This document shows positions 38,825 to 48,515 of a DNA stretch of 64,000 nucleotides, piece after piece. Source of the DNA: Oceanirhabdus seepicola (GTDB taxonomy: Bacteria > Bacillota > Clostridia > Clostridiales > Clostridiaceae); contig NZ_JAGSOJ010000002.1 of assembly GCF_023684385.1 (NCBI RefSeq), forward strand, positions 496,001-560,000, written 5' to 3'. A program made the position numbers and the translations under genes. The stretch's first letter is position 1, and each line of letters opens with the position of its first letter. A model generated the notes under the pieces. The model was given only the letters and a program-made list of their open reading frames with translations, searched no databases and was not told the origin of the DNA.

Positions 38825-38909
38825 GGGCGAGTTCCCGAGTGGCCAAAGGGGGCAGACTGTAAATCTGTTACGTTTCGTTTCGATGGTTCGAATCCATCTT
38901 CGCCCACCA
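38825..38909 (+). tRNA. tRNA-Tyr (GTA), copy 4
   Basis: Identical to the other Tyr copies; last gene of the array, 24 nt before the SAM riboswitch. Confidence 0.97.
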
Positions 38910-38933
38910 TTTTATTATTGGAACAATTAAATA

Positions 38934-39086
38934 TATCTTATCCAGAGAGGTGGAGGGACCGGCCCTATGAAACCCAGCAACCGGCAAGATAATTGCTATG
39001 GTGCTAATTCCTATAATCATATGATTGTAAGATAAGAATTAAATGCTGAAATTTTACCTCTCTGTCTTAGATGGAGAGGTTTTTTG
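38934..39086 (+). promoter_or_regulatory. SAM-I (S-box) riboswitch with terminator, upstream of metK
   Basis: The aptamer carries AGAGAGGTGGAGGGAC, GGCCCTATGAAACCCAGCAA and CCGGCAA, the diagnostic S-box segments. P1 pairs CTTATC (38937-38942) with GATAAG (39031-39036). The expression platform is the stem ACCTCTC (39056-39062) / GAGAGGT (39074-39080) plus T run. High SAM should lower metK transcription. Confidence 0.96.
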
Positions 39087-39152
39087 TTGCGTAAGAATGG
39101 TAACTGAATATGTTATAGAATAGGAATTAATAATGAAAGGAGAATTAGTTTT

Positions 39153-40328
39153 ATGAAAAGAATATTCACTTCAGAATCAGTAACAGAAGGACATCCAGAT
39201 AAAATTTGTGACCAGATATCAGATGCTATATTGGATAGTATTTTTGAAAAAGATCCTAATGCAAGAGTTGCTTGCGAAACAGCTGTAACAACAGGCATGG
39301 TTATGGTTATGGGAGAAATATCAACTAATTGTTATGTTGATATTCCAAAAGTGGTAAGAAAGACAATTGAGGAAATTGGATATACAAGAGCGAAATATGG
39401 TTTTGATGCTAAGACTTGTGCTGTAATGACAACTATTGATGAACAGTCAAGTGATATAGCAATGGGGGTTGATGAAGCTTTAGAATCTAAAGAAGGTAGT
39501 ATGGCTTCAGAAGAAGCTACAGGAGCAGGAGACCAAGGTATGATGTTTGGTTATGCTACTAACGAAACAGAAGAGTATATGCCGCTTCCAATTGCAATGG
39601 CGCACAAATTATCAAGAAGATTATCAGAGGTAAGAAAAAATGGTACTCTTGATTACTTAAGACCAGATGGAAAAACTCAAGTAACAGTTGAGTTTGAAGA
39701 TGGTAAACCTGTGAGAATAGATGCAATTGTTATTTCAACTCAACACTCTCCAGAAGTTACTAGAGAGCAGATTGAAAAAGATTTAATGGAACACGTAATT
39801 AAGCCAATCGTACCAGCTGAACTTTTAGATGATGAGACAAAATATTTCATCAATCCAACTGGAAGATTTGTTATCGGTGGACCACAGGGAGATGCTGGTC
39901 TAACAGGTAGAAAGATAATAGTAGATACGTATGGTGGTATGGGAAGACATGGAGGAGGAGCTTTCTCAGGAAAGGATCCAACTAAGGTTGATAGATCTGC
40001 TGCATATGCTGCAAGATGGGTAGCTAAGAACCTTGTTGCAGCTGGAGTAGCTGATAGACTTGAGATTCAATTAGCTTACGCAATTGGAGTAGCTGAACCA
40101 GTATCTATCGAAGTAGATACTTTTGGAACAGAGAAGGTTTCGCAGGAAAAGATAGCTGAAATTGTTAAGAGTGTATTTGACTTAAGACCAGCTGCTATAA
40201 TCAGAGAATTAGGATTAAGAAGGCCTATATACAGACAGACTGCTGCATACGGTCATTTTGGAAGAACTGATATTAACCTTCCATGGGAAGAGCTTAATAA
40301 AGTAGAAGAAATAAAGAAACACTTATAA
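39153..40328 (+). CDS. metK: S-adenosylmethionine synthetase
   Basis: 391 aa. Makes SAM from methionine and ATP. '[24 protein letters not shown]', '[12 protein letters not shown]', '[21 protein letters not shown]' and '[22 protein letters not shown]' are the hallmark motifs in order. SD AAAGGAG. Controlled by the SAM-I riboswitch just upstream. Confidence 0.98.
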   Translation: MKRIFTSESVTEGHPDKICDQISDAILDSIFEKDPNARVACETAVTTGMVMVMGEISTNCYVDIPKVVRKTIEEIGYTRAKYGFDAKTCAVMTTIDEQSSDIAMGVDEALESKEGSMASEEATGAGDQGMMFGYATNETEEYMPLPIAMAHKLSRRLSEVRKNGTLDYLRPDGKTQVTVEFEDGKPVRIDAIVISTQHSPEVTREQIEKDLMEHVIKPIVPAELLDDETKYFINPTGRFVIGGPQGDAGLTGRKIIVDTYGGMGRHGGGAFSGKDPTKVDRSAAYAARWVAKNLVAAGVADRLEIQLAYAIGVAEPVSIEVDTFGTEKVSQEKIAEIVKSVFDLRPAAIIRELGLRRPIYRQTAAYGHFGRTDINLPWEELNKVEEIKKHL

Positions 40329-40337
40329 ATCTAAAGT

Positions 40338-40376
40338 AAGCACGTAAGAATGATGATTCTTACGTGCTTTTATATT
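40338..40376 (+). terminator. Intrinsic terminator of metK
   Basis: AAGCACGTAAGAAT - GATG - ATTCTTACGTGCTT, then TTATATTTTT. Confidence 0.85.
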
Positions 40377-40420
40377 TTTCAAATTGTAAGAAATCTTCTA
40401 AAGAAGTGAAAACTTTAAAC

Positions 40421-40670
40421 AAGTTGAGAGTGGACAATTGACAGTTGACAACGATGGATGGTTCTGGCTTAGGACAGAACCTACATTGTATTGTTCTTTA
40501 GGGTAACAGTTTTTTCGCTTATATTATCTTTAGATAAAATATTGTAGTTTTCATACAATGTTTCATCATAAATGAAACGAGTAAAATCTTATTGTTCCTT
40601 GGACAATAAGATTAAGATTTCACGGAGTGAAATGTCAACCGTTGTCCACTGTCCACTGTCAACTTTCCAC
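40421..40670. repeat. Family A modular hairpin repeat, copy A4
   Basis: Ends AAGTTGAGAGTGGACAATTG and CCACTGTCAACTTTCCAC. Contains GGTTCTG..CAGAACC, TTATCTTTAGATAA, ATTGTA..TACAAT, TTTCATCATAAATGAAA, CTTATTGTTCC-tt-GGACAATAAG and TTTCAC-gga-GTGAAA; the module order is inverted compared with A1. Confidence 0.75.
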
Positions 40671-40686
40671 TATGTTTTTTTATAAT

Positions 40687-40697
40687 TATGGTATAAT
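40687..40697 (+). promoter_or_regulatory. Extended -10 promoter of recD2
   Basis: TATGGTATAAT, with TATAAT at 40692-40697 preceded by TGG; no strong -35. The same TTATGGTATAAT string occurs at 63875-63886. Confidence 0.5.
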
Positions 40698-40734
40698 ATA
40701 ATATACAAATGTTAGTCGTAAAGTTGGTGAAATT

Positions 40735-42948
40735 ATGGAAGAAGTAATAGGAATGATAGAAGCTATTATATATGAAAATGAAAGTAATGGATATATGGTA
40801 GCTAAAATAAAAATTGAAAATAGGTTAGAAACTATAAATGGAGCTATGCCATTTTTAAAAGAAGGAATGCAGATAAAAGCTACGGGTCTGTGGACTGAAC
40901 ATAAAAAATTTGGTAAACAGTTTAAAGTAGAAGATTGGGAAGAAGTGAAACCTAAATCGCAAGAGGGGGTAGAAAGATATTTAGCTTCTGGGATTATCAA
41001 TGGAATTGGTCCGGTTACTGCTCATAGAATTATTAAAAAGTTTGGTGATAAGGCTTTAGATATAATTGAGAATGACATTGATAAGTTATTGGAAGTAGAA
41101 GGCATAGGTAATAAAAAAATTGATATAATTAAGAAATCATTTGAACAGAGTAAAGATATCAAGGATTTAGTAGTTATGCTCCAAGGGTATGGAATATCAC
41201 CAAAACAGTGTATTAGAATACATAAGGTATATGGGAAAGATGCTGTAAGTAATATTAAAGAAAATCCATATAAGCTTATTGATGATATTAGAGGAATCGG
41301 ATTTAAAACAGCAGATAGGATTGCCTTGAGTATAGGAGTTGATAAGGCTTCCCCATTTAGAATAACTTCAGGTATAAAGTATGTAATAGATCAATTTTGT
41401 TTAAATGGAAATACATATATGCCTAAAAATTCGCTTGTGCAACAGAGTAGAGAGATACTTGGGGTGAGTGAAGAAGAAATTGAAAATGGATTATATAATG
41501 CTGTTCTTGAACAGAGGGTAAAGAATGAAGTTATCCAAGGGGAAGAATGTATTTATAATATCCCATATTATTATTGTGAATTAGGAATCACTAAAAAAAT
41601 AGTTCATATGATTGCAGGAACCTATCCAAAGTTTGAAGTAGATTTAATTAATAAGATAGAAGAATTTGAAAAGCAAAATGGTATAAGTTTTGCAGAGTCA
41701 CAAAAAGAGGCTATCATTGGAGCTTTTGATAATGGTGTTGAGATAATTACTGGTGGGCCTGGAACAGGTAAAACAACAATTATTAACTGTATTACAAATA
41801 TAATGGAAGATATAGGGCTATCTGTTTTTATGGCAGCGCCTACAGGAAGAGCTGCTAAGAGGATGAGTGAATCAACTGGAAGAGAAGCGAAAACTATACA
41901 TAGACTTTTAGAATTAGGTTATGGAGAAGAAGAAGAGGAACTTGCTTTTGCTAGAAATGAGAAGACTCCTTTAGAGTGTGACGTGTTAATTGTAGATGAG
42001 GCTTCTATGATAGATTTAACTCTTATGAATAACCTATTAAAAGCTGTTAAATATGGGATGAGACTTATAATAGTTGGAGATGTTGATCAATTACCATCTG
42101 TTGGTGCAGGGAGAGTTTTGCATGACTTGATTGATAGTGAGTGTATTCATGTGGTGAGGTTGAGAGATATTTTCAGACAATCTGAGAAAAGTATGATCGT
42201 ATTAAATGCTCATAAGATTAATAATGGAGAAATGCCTGTTTTGAATAATAAAGATAAAGATTTTTTCTTCCTAAAGAAAAATCCAAGAACTGAAGCCGTG
42301 GATACAATAATAGGGTTGGTGAGTGAGCGATTACCTAAATTTAATCCTAAGTGGAATAACATTAGAGATATTCAGATATTATCACCCATGAGGAAGGGAA
42401 TTCTAGGTGTAGATAATCTTAATGAGGAACTTCAAGAGAAATTGAATCCCAGAGAAAAGGGGAAAAAAGAAATCGATGGAAGAATGGGTAGATTTAGAGT
42501 TGGGGATAAGGTGATGCAGATTAAAAATAATTATTCTATAAAATGGACTAAGTTTGATGGAGTTAATACTCGAAGTGGACTTGGGGTATATAATGGAGAT
42601 GTTGGTTATATTGATGATATTGATGAAAATGGTAATGTGAGTGTGAATTTTGATGATGGTAAAAATGTAATATATGAAGATATGTTTTTAGATGAATTGA
42701 CTCTTGCTTATGCTGTGACTATACATAAAAGTCAAGGGAGTGAGTTTCCTGTTGTTGTAATCCCTATGTTCATGGGCCCATCTATGTTAATGAACAAAAA
42801 TCTATTATATACAGGAATAACAAGGGCAAAAGGGATGGTTGTTCTTGTTGGAGAAGAAAGAGCTATGAAATATATGATAAGAAATGATAAAACATATGAA
42901 AGGTTTTCCGCACTAAGTTATAGAATTCAGAGTATATTCGATATATAA
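40735..42948 (+). CDS. recD2: ATP-dependent RecD2-type DNA helicase
   Basis: 737 aa. Superfamily 1B 5'-3' helicase, the RecBC-independent RecD2 class with the long N-terminal region (OB-like segment, then two HhH-type motifs such as INGIGPVTAHRI and EVEGIGNKKIDII). Walker A GGPGTGKTT (340-348), Walker B VLIVDEASMID, motif III GDVDQLPSVGAGRV, RQ in DIFRQSEKS and the C-terminal UvrD-like VTIHKSQGSEFP. Confidence 0.95.
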   Translation: MEEVIGMIEAIIYENESNGYMVAKIKIENRLETINGAMPFLKEGMQIKATGLWTEHKKFGKQFKVEDWEEVKPKSQEGVERYLASGIINGIGPVTAHRIIKKFGDKALDIIENDIDKLLEVEGIGNKKIDIIKKSFEQSKDIKDLVVMLQGYGISPKQCIRIHKVYGKDAVSNIKENPYKLIDDIRGIGFKTADRIALSIGVDKASPFRITSGIKYVIDQFCLNGNTYMPKNSLVQQSREILGVSEEEIENGLYNAVLEQRVKNEVIQGEECIYNIPYYYCELGITKKIVHMIAGTYPKFEVDLINKIEEFEKQNGISFAESQKEAIIGAFDNGVEIITGGPGTGKTTIINCITNIMEDIGLSVFMAAPTGRAAKRMSESTGREAKTIHRLLELGYGEEEEELAFARNEKTPLECDVLIVDEASMIDLTLMNNLLKAVKYGMRLIIVGDVDQLPSVGAGRVLHDLIDSECIHVVRLRDIFRQSEKSMIVLNAHKINNGEMPVLNNKDKDFFFLKKNPRTEAVDTIIGLVSERLPKFNPKWNNIRDIQILSPMRKGILGVDNLNEELQEKLNPREKGKKEIDGRMGRFRVGDKVMQIKNNYSIKWTKFDGVNTRSGLGVYNGDVGYIDDIDENGNVSVNFDDGKNVIYEDMFLDELTLAYAVTIHKSQGSEFPVVVIPMFMGPSMLMNKNLLYTGITRAKGMVVLVGEERAMKYMIRNDKTYERFSALSYRIQSIFDI

Positions 42949-42963
42949 CCTTTTATATAATTA

Positions 42964-42997
42964 TAAAAGTCCATACTTGAGTATGGGCTTTTTTATT
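42964..42997 (+). terminator. Intrinsic terminator of recD2
   Basis: AAAAGTCCATACT - TGAG - TATGGGCTTTT followed by T-rich sequence. Confidence 0.88.
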
Positions 42998-43104
42998 TCT
43001 AAATAAAATAAAAAAATCTAAAATTAAGCTAAATGACTTTTGTATAAGAAATGTAATATGGTCCATATTTAAAATAAAAGATATTTAATATGGGGTGATA
43101 AAAA

Positions 43105-43827
43105 ATGAAGGGTGATAAAGGTCAAGGCTTATTTAGCATAATAAGAAAAAAGTTAGAAAAATATACTGATGGGTTTTTAAGTGTATTATTTTACTATGAA
43201 GCCTTGTGTATTATATGTAATAAGCAAACAAATAATAATCATATATTATGTGACAAGTGTAAAAATAATAAATATAGCATTAAAAAGACCATAAAAAAAG
43301 GAGGATTTAAATTTAATGCATATTGTTGCTATTATTACAACGCATATATAAGAGAAGCTATTAAAGGAATGAAGTTTAAGAATGATTTTAATGTTATTAA
43401 TGCTTTTGGAAATGATTTAGCAAATTTAATAATAAAAGAAAGCTTAGAAGTGGATATAATAACCTTTGTACCTGGTAATAGAAAAAGTATTAAGAAACGG
43501 GATTATAATCAAAGTGAGCTTCTGGCTAAGAAAATTGTAGAGAGTCTCAAGAAACAGATTAATAGAAGAATTTATATAGGCAATTTGTTAGAAAAAGAAA
43601 AGTGTTTAGATCAAATAGGATTGAGTAGATTAGAAAGATGGGAAAATGTAAGTGATGTTTTTAGTGTAAATAAAAAAAACATTGGAAAAATTAAAAATAA
43701 GAAAATAATATTGATAGATGATGTTTTAACATCGGGAGCTACTGCATATTATTGTAGTAAGACACTTATGGAAGGAGGAGCAAGTTCTGTAGAAATAGTA
43801 GCTGTAGCTTCAGCTAACATTACATAG
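43105..43827 (+). CDS. comFC: ComF family protein (ComFC-like phosphoribosyltransferase domain)
   Basis: 240 aa. An N-terminal zinc-ribbon with CIIC and CDKC is followed by the double-Tyr segment and 'AIKGMKFKND', then 'VPGNRKSIKKRDYNQSELLAKKI' and the PRPP loop IILIDDVLTSGATAYYC (about 205-221). ComFC is needed for DNA uptake in competent species. Many clostridia keep it without known competence, so the role here is open. Confidence 0.93.
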   Translation: MKGDKGQGLFSIIRKKLEKYTDGFLSVLFYYEALCIICNKQTNNNHILCDKCKNNKYSIKKTIKKGGFKFNAYCCYYYNAYIREAIKGMKFKNDFNVINAFGNDLANLIIKESLEVDIITFVPGNRKSIKKRDYNQSELLAKKIVESLKKQINRRIYIGNLLEKEKCLDQIGLSRLERWENVSDVFSVNKKNIGKIKNKKIILIDDVLTSGATAYYCSKTLMEGGASSVEIVAVASANIT

Positions 43828-44106
43828 AGTATATTGACTCGGATAAATCTATTATACCATAAAATTCATTAAATATCATGTGATATAGTGGTATGCATTG
43901 CTAAAGGTGGAATAGATATGTTGGTGTAAACGGGATATTTGGTAAGAATCTTTAGAATATTGCGAAATATTGAGTTTGTAGTATGTGTGTAAATCTAATA
44001 AAATATATTTAAACATAAGTTGCAAGAAAAGAAAATAGAAATTGCAAAAAAAGTGAACAAGGTTTATAAAACCATAATATATTTAATACCGAGAGGGGCT
44101 GAAGTC

Positions 44107-44628
44107 ATGAAAGTTAAAGTTATAGGAAAAGACATTAAGGTTACAAAAGCACTGAAAGAAGTGATAGAGAAAAAGCTCACGAAGCTAGATAAATATTTTA
44201 AACCAGAGGTGGAGGCCCATATAACCTTGAGTGTAGTAAAGAATACTCATTCAATTGAAATTACAATTCCATTTAATGGGGTGTACTTAAGGACAGAAGA
44301 AAAGAATGAAGATATGTATACAGCTTTAGATTTGATATTGGATAAATTAGAAAGACAAATTAGAAAACAAAAAACAAGAATGGAAAGAAAATTATATGGA
44401 AATTCTTTAATTTATGATAAAATTCCAAATGAAGTAAAGTATGAAGAAGGTAAAATTGTTAAGACTAAACGTTTTGCAATTAAACCAATGGATCCTGAGG
44501 AAGCAGTTCTTCAAATGGATTTAATAGGACATAACTTCTTTGTTTTCCTTAATTCAGAAACAGAGGAAGTGGATGTTGTTTATAAGAGAAGAGATGGGAA
44601 TTATGGGTTGATTGAACCAGAATTCTAA
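44107..44628 (+). CDS. hpf: Long-form ribosome hibernation promoting factor
   Basis: 173 aa. The N-terminal HPF domain (about 1-95) with 'KVTKALKEVIEKKLTKLDKYF' binds the 30S decoding site. The C-terminal ~55 residues (KRFAIKPMDPEEAVLQMDLIGHNFFVFLNSETEEVDVVYKRRDG) mediate 100S dimer formation. ATG 44107 with GAGGGG is chosen; the frame-open ATG at 44020 is not supported. It precedes secA as in many Firmicutes. Confidence 0.96.
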   Translation: MKVKVIGKDIKVTKALKEVIEKKLTKLDKYFKPEVEAHITLSVVKNTHSIEITIPFNGVYLRTEEKNEDMYTALDLILDKLERQIRKQKTRMERKLYGNSLIYDKIPNEVKYEEGKIVKTKRFAIKPMDPEEAVLQMDLIGHNFFVFLNSETEEVDVVYKRRDGNYGLIEPEF

Positions 44629-44630
44629 TA

Positions 44631-44660
44631 AAAAAAGATTGCTTAGGCAATCTTTTTTTT
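44631..44660 (+). terminator. Intrinsic terminator of hpf
   Basis: AAAAAAGATTGC - TTAG - GCAATCTTTTTTTT. Confidence 0.92.
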
Positions 44661-44813
44661 ATTTATGTAAATATTAAATAAGTTTTAAATATGTTACATA
44701 TATTAAAAGGATTTTTCAAAAAGTTGAAGGGTAATAAAATAAATGTTATAATTTTATAAGTATAAGTATTATAGGGAGATTCTATTAAATATATAGGTGA
44801 GGATGAATAAATT

Positions 44814-47315
44814 ATGAAACTTTTAGAGAAAATGTTCGGTACGTATAGCCAGAGACAGATAAAGCAAATAATGCCTTTGGTAGAAAAAATAGAAAGCTTA
44901 GATGAAGAAATGCAGAAGCTCTCAGATGATGAGCTAAAAGGTAAAACAGTTGAATTTAGAGAGAGACTTTCAAAAGGTGAGACTTTAGATGATATACTTC
45001 CAGAGGCATTTGCTGTTGTTAGAGAAGCATCTGTTAGAACTATTGGACAAAAACATTTTAGAGTGCAAATAATTGGAGGAATCATTCTTCACCAAGGAAG
45101 AATCGCAGAAATGAAAACTGGTGAAGGAAAAACTCTTACTGCAACTCTTCCAACTTATTTAAATGGATTATCAAAAGAAGGTGTTCATGTAATTACAGTT
45201 AATGAGTATCTAGCTAAAGTGCAGTCTGAGGAGATGGGTGTGATACACGAATTCTTAGGGTTAAGTGTTGGATGTATAATGCATTCTTTAGATAAAACTG
45301 AGAGAAGAGAAGCTTACAACTGTGATGTTACTTATGGAACAAATAATGAATTTGGATTCGATTACTTAAGAGATAATATGGTTATATATAAAGAAGAACG
45401 TGTTCAAAGAAAATTGAACTATTGTATTGTGGATGAGGTTGACTCTATTTTAGTAGATGAGGCTAGAACTCCTCTTATTATATCTGGAGAAGGTGAAAAG
45501 TCTACAGAATTATATAAAATTGCAAATTTCTTTGTGATGGGTCTTACAAATGAAGATTACGAGGTAGATGAAAAGGCACACTCAGTTATCCTTACAGATT
45601 CAGGTATAGAAAAGGCAGAATCTTTCTTTAAACTTGAAAACTATGCTGATCCTGAGAACATGCATTATCAACACCACGTAGGTCAAGGATTAAAAGCACA
45701 TTTCTTAATGAAGAGAGAAAAAGATTATGTTGTTAAAGATGGAGAAATTTTAATAGTTGACGAATTTACAGGTAGACTTATGGAAGGTAGAAGGTACAGT
45801 GATGGTCTTCACCAATCTATAGAAGCCAAAGAGCGAGTTAAGGTTGAAAAAGAATCTAAAACTCTAGCAAGTATAACATTCCAAAATTATTTTAGAATGT
45901 ATAAAAAGTTATCAGGTATGACTGGTACTGCTGAAACAGAGGAAATGGAATTTAGAGAGATTTATGGTTTAGATGTAATAGTAATTCCAACTAATAAACC
46001 AATTGCAAGAATAGATGCAAATGACCTTGTTTATAAAACTGAACGAGGAAAATATAATGCTATCGTTAAAGATGTTATAGAAAGCCATAAGAAAGGTCAA
46101 CCAGTTCTTGTTGGTACTGTAAGTATAGAAATTTCAGAACTTATTTCAGAACTGTTGAAGAGAAAAGGCATTAAACATCAAGTGCTTAATGCTAAATTTC
46201 ACGAACAGGAAGCTGAAATTGTAGCGCTTGCAGGAGAGAAGGGTGCAGTTACTATTGCTACAAATATGGCTGGACGTGGTACTGATATTAAACTTGGTGA
46301 AGGTGTTAAAGAAGTTGGCGGTCTTAAGGTAATTGGTACTGCAAGACATGAATCAAGACGTATAGATAACCAATTGAGAGGACGTTCAGGTCGTCAAGGA
46401 GATGAAGGTTATTCAAGATTTTATATATCTCTTGAAGATGATCTTATGAGAATATTTACTTCAGACCGATTTAAAGGTATGGTAGATAAACTTGGATTAC
46501 CAGAAGATGAGCCTATAGAAGCTGGAATGGTTACAAAGGCTATTGAAGGGGCACAAAAGAAGGTTGAAGGAAATAACTTTGACGTGAGAAAGAATGTTCT
46601 TCAATATGATGATGTTATGAATAAGCAAAGAGAAATTATTTACTCTCAAAGAGGAAAAGTTTTAGATGGTGAGAATTTACAAGACCAGATTCAAGATATG
46701 GTTGAAGAAGTTATATCAGAATCTGTAGATAAGCATATGTCGGGATTAGAAGAAACACTGAAAGATGATACTCATAAGTTGTTAGCATTTTTAGAAGAAA
46801 TATATTTACCTAAGAATGAAATTAAATTAGAAGATGCTATTAAGCTTTCTAATGAAGAATTAAAGGAAAAACTTATTGCTATCGCAAAACAAAAATATAA
46901 AGAACTTGAAGAACTATTGAAGGATGAAGTAAGAGAGGCTGAGAGAGTAATTCTTCTTAAAGTTGTAGATACTAAGTGGATGGCTCACATTGATGATATG
47001 GACCACCTAAGACAAGGAATTGGATTAAGAGCATATAGACAACAGGATCCAGTTCAAGCTTATCAGTTTGAAGGTAGTGATATGTTTGATGAGATGATAT
47101 CTAATATTAAAATCGATACAATCAAATATTTATATCATATATCAATAAATGCTGCTATTGAAAGAGAAAGAGTGGCAAAAGAGACTGGAACTAATGCAGT
47201 TAAGGATGACAATGTTAAAAAGCAGCCTGTTAAAAAGGATAAAAAGCCTGGAAGAAATGATGAGTGTTCATGTGGATCAGGAAGAAAGTACAAAAATTGT
47301 TGTGGAAGAGCTTAA
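44814..47315 (+). CDS. secA: Preprotein translocase ATPase SecA
   Basis: 833 aa. Motor of Sec export. Walker [13 protein letters not shown] (about 99-110), DEAD-like [20 protein letters not shown], helicase motif GTDIKLGEG and [11 protein letters not shown]. The HSD/HWD part is [33 protein letters not shown], and a C-terminal zinc motif [14 protein letters not shown] binds SecB or lipids. SD GAGGATGA. Confidence 0.98.
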   Translation: MKLLEKMFGTYSQRQIKQIMPLVEKIESLDEEMQKLSDDELKGKTVEFRERLSKGETLDDILPEAFAVVREASVRTIGQKHFRVQIIGGIILHQGRIAEMKTGEGKTLTATLPTYLNGLSKEGVHVITVNEYLAKVQSEEMGVIHEFLGLSVGCIMHSLDKTERREAYNCDVTYGTNNEFGFDYLRDNMVIYKEERVQRKLNYCIVDEVDSILVDEARTPLIISGEGEKSTELYKIANFFVMGLTNEDYEVDEKAHSVILTDSGIEKAESFFKLENYADPENMHYQHHVGQGLKAHFLMKREKDYVVKDGEILIVDEFTGRLMEGRRYSDGLHQSIEAKERVKVEKESKTLASITFQNYFRMYKKLSGMTGTAETEEMEFREIYGLDVIVIPTNKPIARIDANDLVYKTERGKYNAIVKDVIESHKKGQPVLVGTVSIEISELISELLKRKGIKHQVLNAKFHEQEAEIVALAGEKGAVTIATNMAGRGTDIKLGEGVKEVGGLKVIGTARHESRRIDNQLRGRSGRQGDEGYSRFYISLEDDLMRIFTSDRFKGMVDKLGLPEDEPIEAGMVTKAIEGAQKKVEGNNFDVRKNVLQYDDVMNKQREIIYSQRGKVLDGENLQDQIQDMVEEVISESVDKHMSGLEETLKDDTHKLLAFLEEIYLPKNEIKLEDAIKLSNEELKEKLIAIAKQKYKELEELLKDEVREAERVILLKVVDTKWMAHIDDMDHLRQGIGLRAYRQQDPVQAYQFEGSDMFDEMISNIKIDTIKYLYHISINAAIERERVAKETGTNAVKDDNVKKQPVKKDKKPGRNDECSCGSGRKYKNCCGRA

Positions 47316-47327
47316 ATAAAAGTTAAC

Positions 47328-47360
47328 ATATAACCAATCCTAAGGATTGGTTATATCTTT
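47328..47360 (+). terminator. Hairpin terminator of secA
   Basis: ATATAACCAATCC / GGATTGGTTATAT with almost no spare loop, followed by CTTTATTT. Confidence 0.75.
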
Positions 47361-47392
47361 ATTTATAAAAACAATATCAAGGAGGGAAGAAT

Positions 47393-48500
47393 ATGGTGAT
47401 TAAACTTGAAGAAATACTAAATGAAACAATTGCCATGAGTAAATCTATAGACGAAGTGAGGGTTTCACTTTGACGTTGCTAAACTTGAATTAAGGGTTAA
47501 AGAACTAGAAGGGGCAATGCAGGAACCGGATTTCTGGAATGATTCTCAAGCCGCTAGTGAAATTACTATGGAAGCTAAAGGGGTAAAAGATAGGATAGAT
47601 AAATTTAATGGATTACAATTAGCTCATGAAGAACTAATTATGCTTATAGAAATGAGTATTGAGGAAAATGACGAATCCTCATTGAGTGAAATTAAAAGTG
47701 AGTTTAAAAGACTAGATGCAATTGTTGAGTCATTTAAAGTTGAAATATTACTTAGTGGTGAATATGACAAGAATAATGCCATTTTATCCTTGCATACTGG
47801 GGCAGGAGGAAATGACGCTCAAGATTGGACTGAAATGCTTTACAGAATGTATAGTAGATGGTGTGAAGCCCATGATTATAAAATTGAAGTGTTAGATTAT
47901 GTACCAGACACAGAGGCAGGTATAAAAGCGGTAACAATTAAAGTTACAGGAGCATATGCATATGGATACTTAAAGGCAGAAAAAGGTGTGCATAGATTGG
48001 TTAGAATATCTCCTTATAATTCTAATGGGAAAAGACAAACTTCTTTTGCTTCGTGTGAGGTTCTACCAGAGCTTACAAAAGAACAAGATATTGAGATTAA
48101 CAATGATGATTTAAGGATAGATACATATAGAGCTGGTGGTGCTGGGGGACAGCATGTCAATAAAACTGATTCGGCGATTAGAATAACACATATTCCAACT
48201 GGAATAGTAGTTCAATGTCAAAATGAAAGAAGTCAACATACTAATAAAGATATGGCTATGAGGATGCTTAAAGCAAAGCTTGTTGAATTAAAAGAAAGAG
48301 CTCATAAAGAAAAAATTGAAGATCTATCAGGAGAATTAAAGGATATTGGATGGGGAAGTCAGATTAGATCATATGTATTTCATCCATATAATCTTGTTAA
48401 GGATCATAGAACTGGAGTTGAAACCGCTAATATTAATGGAGTTATGGACGGAGATTTAGACGGTTTTATTATTGGATTATTGAGAGGGCAGAAGAAATAG
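47393..48500 (+). CDS. prfB: Peptide chain release factor 2 (programmed +1 frameshift)
   Basis: About 368 aa after a +1 shift. ATG 47393 follows AAGGAGGG. Frame 0 runs 26 codons to CTT TGA (47468-47473), and skipping one base gives CTT-GAC and the rest of RF2. The SD-like GAGGG (47458-47462) 5 nt upstream of CTT and the C after TGA form the classic autoregulatory site: scarce RF2 allows the shift. Downstream are GGQ in [24 protein letters not shown] and the codon-recognition tripeptide in [16 protein letters not shown], reading SPY instead of the usual SPF. Confidence 0.96.
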
Positions 48501-48515
48501 GAGGAGTAAGTTATA

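Noticed and set aside
38018..38909. Regularly spaced identical 85-bp repeats as a CRISPR array
   Set aside because: The repeats fold as tRNA-Tyr and tRNA-Thr with encoded CCA.
47393..47473. Apparent early stop making prfB a pseudogene
   Set aside because: The CTT-TGA-C context with an upstream SD-like box is the known RF2 programmed frameshift site.
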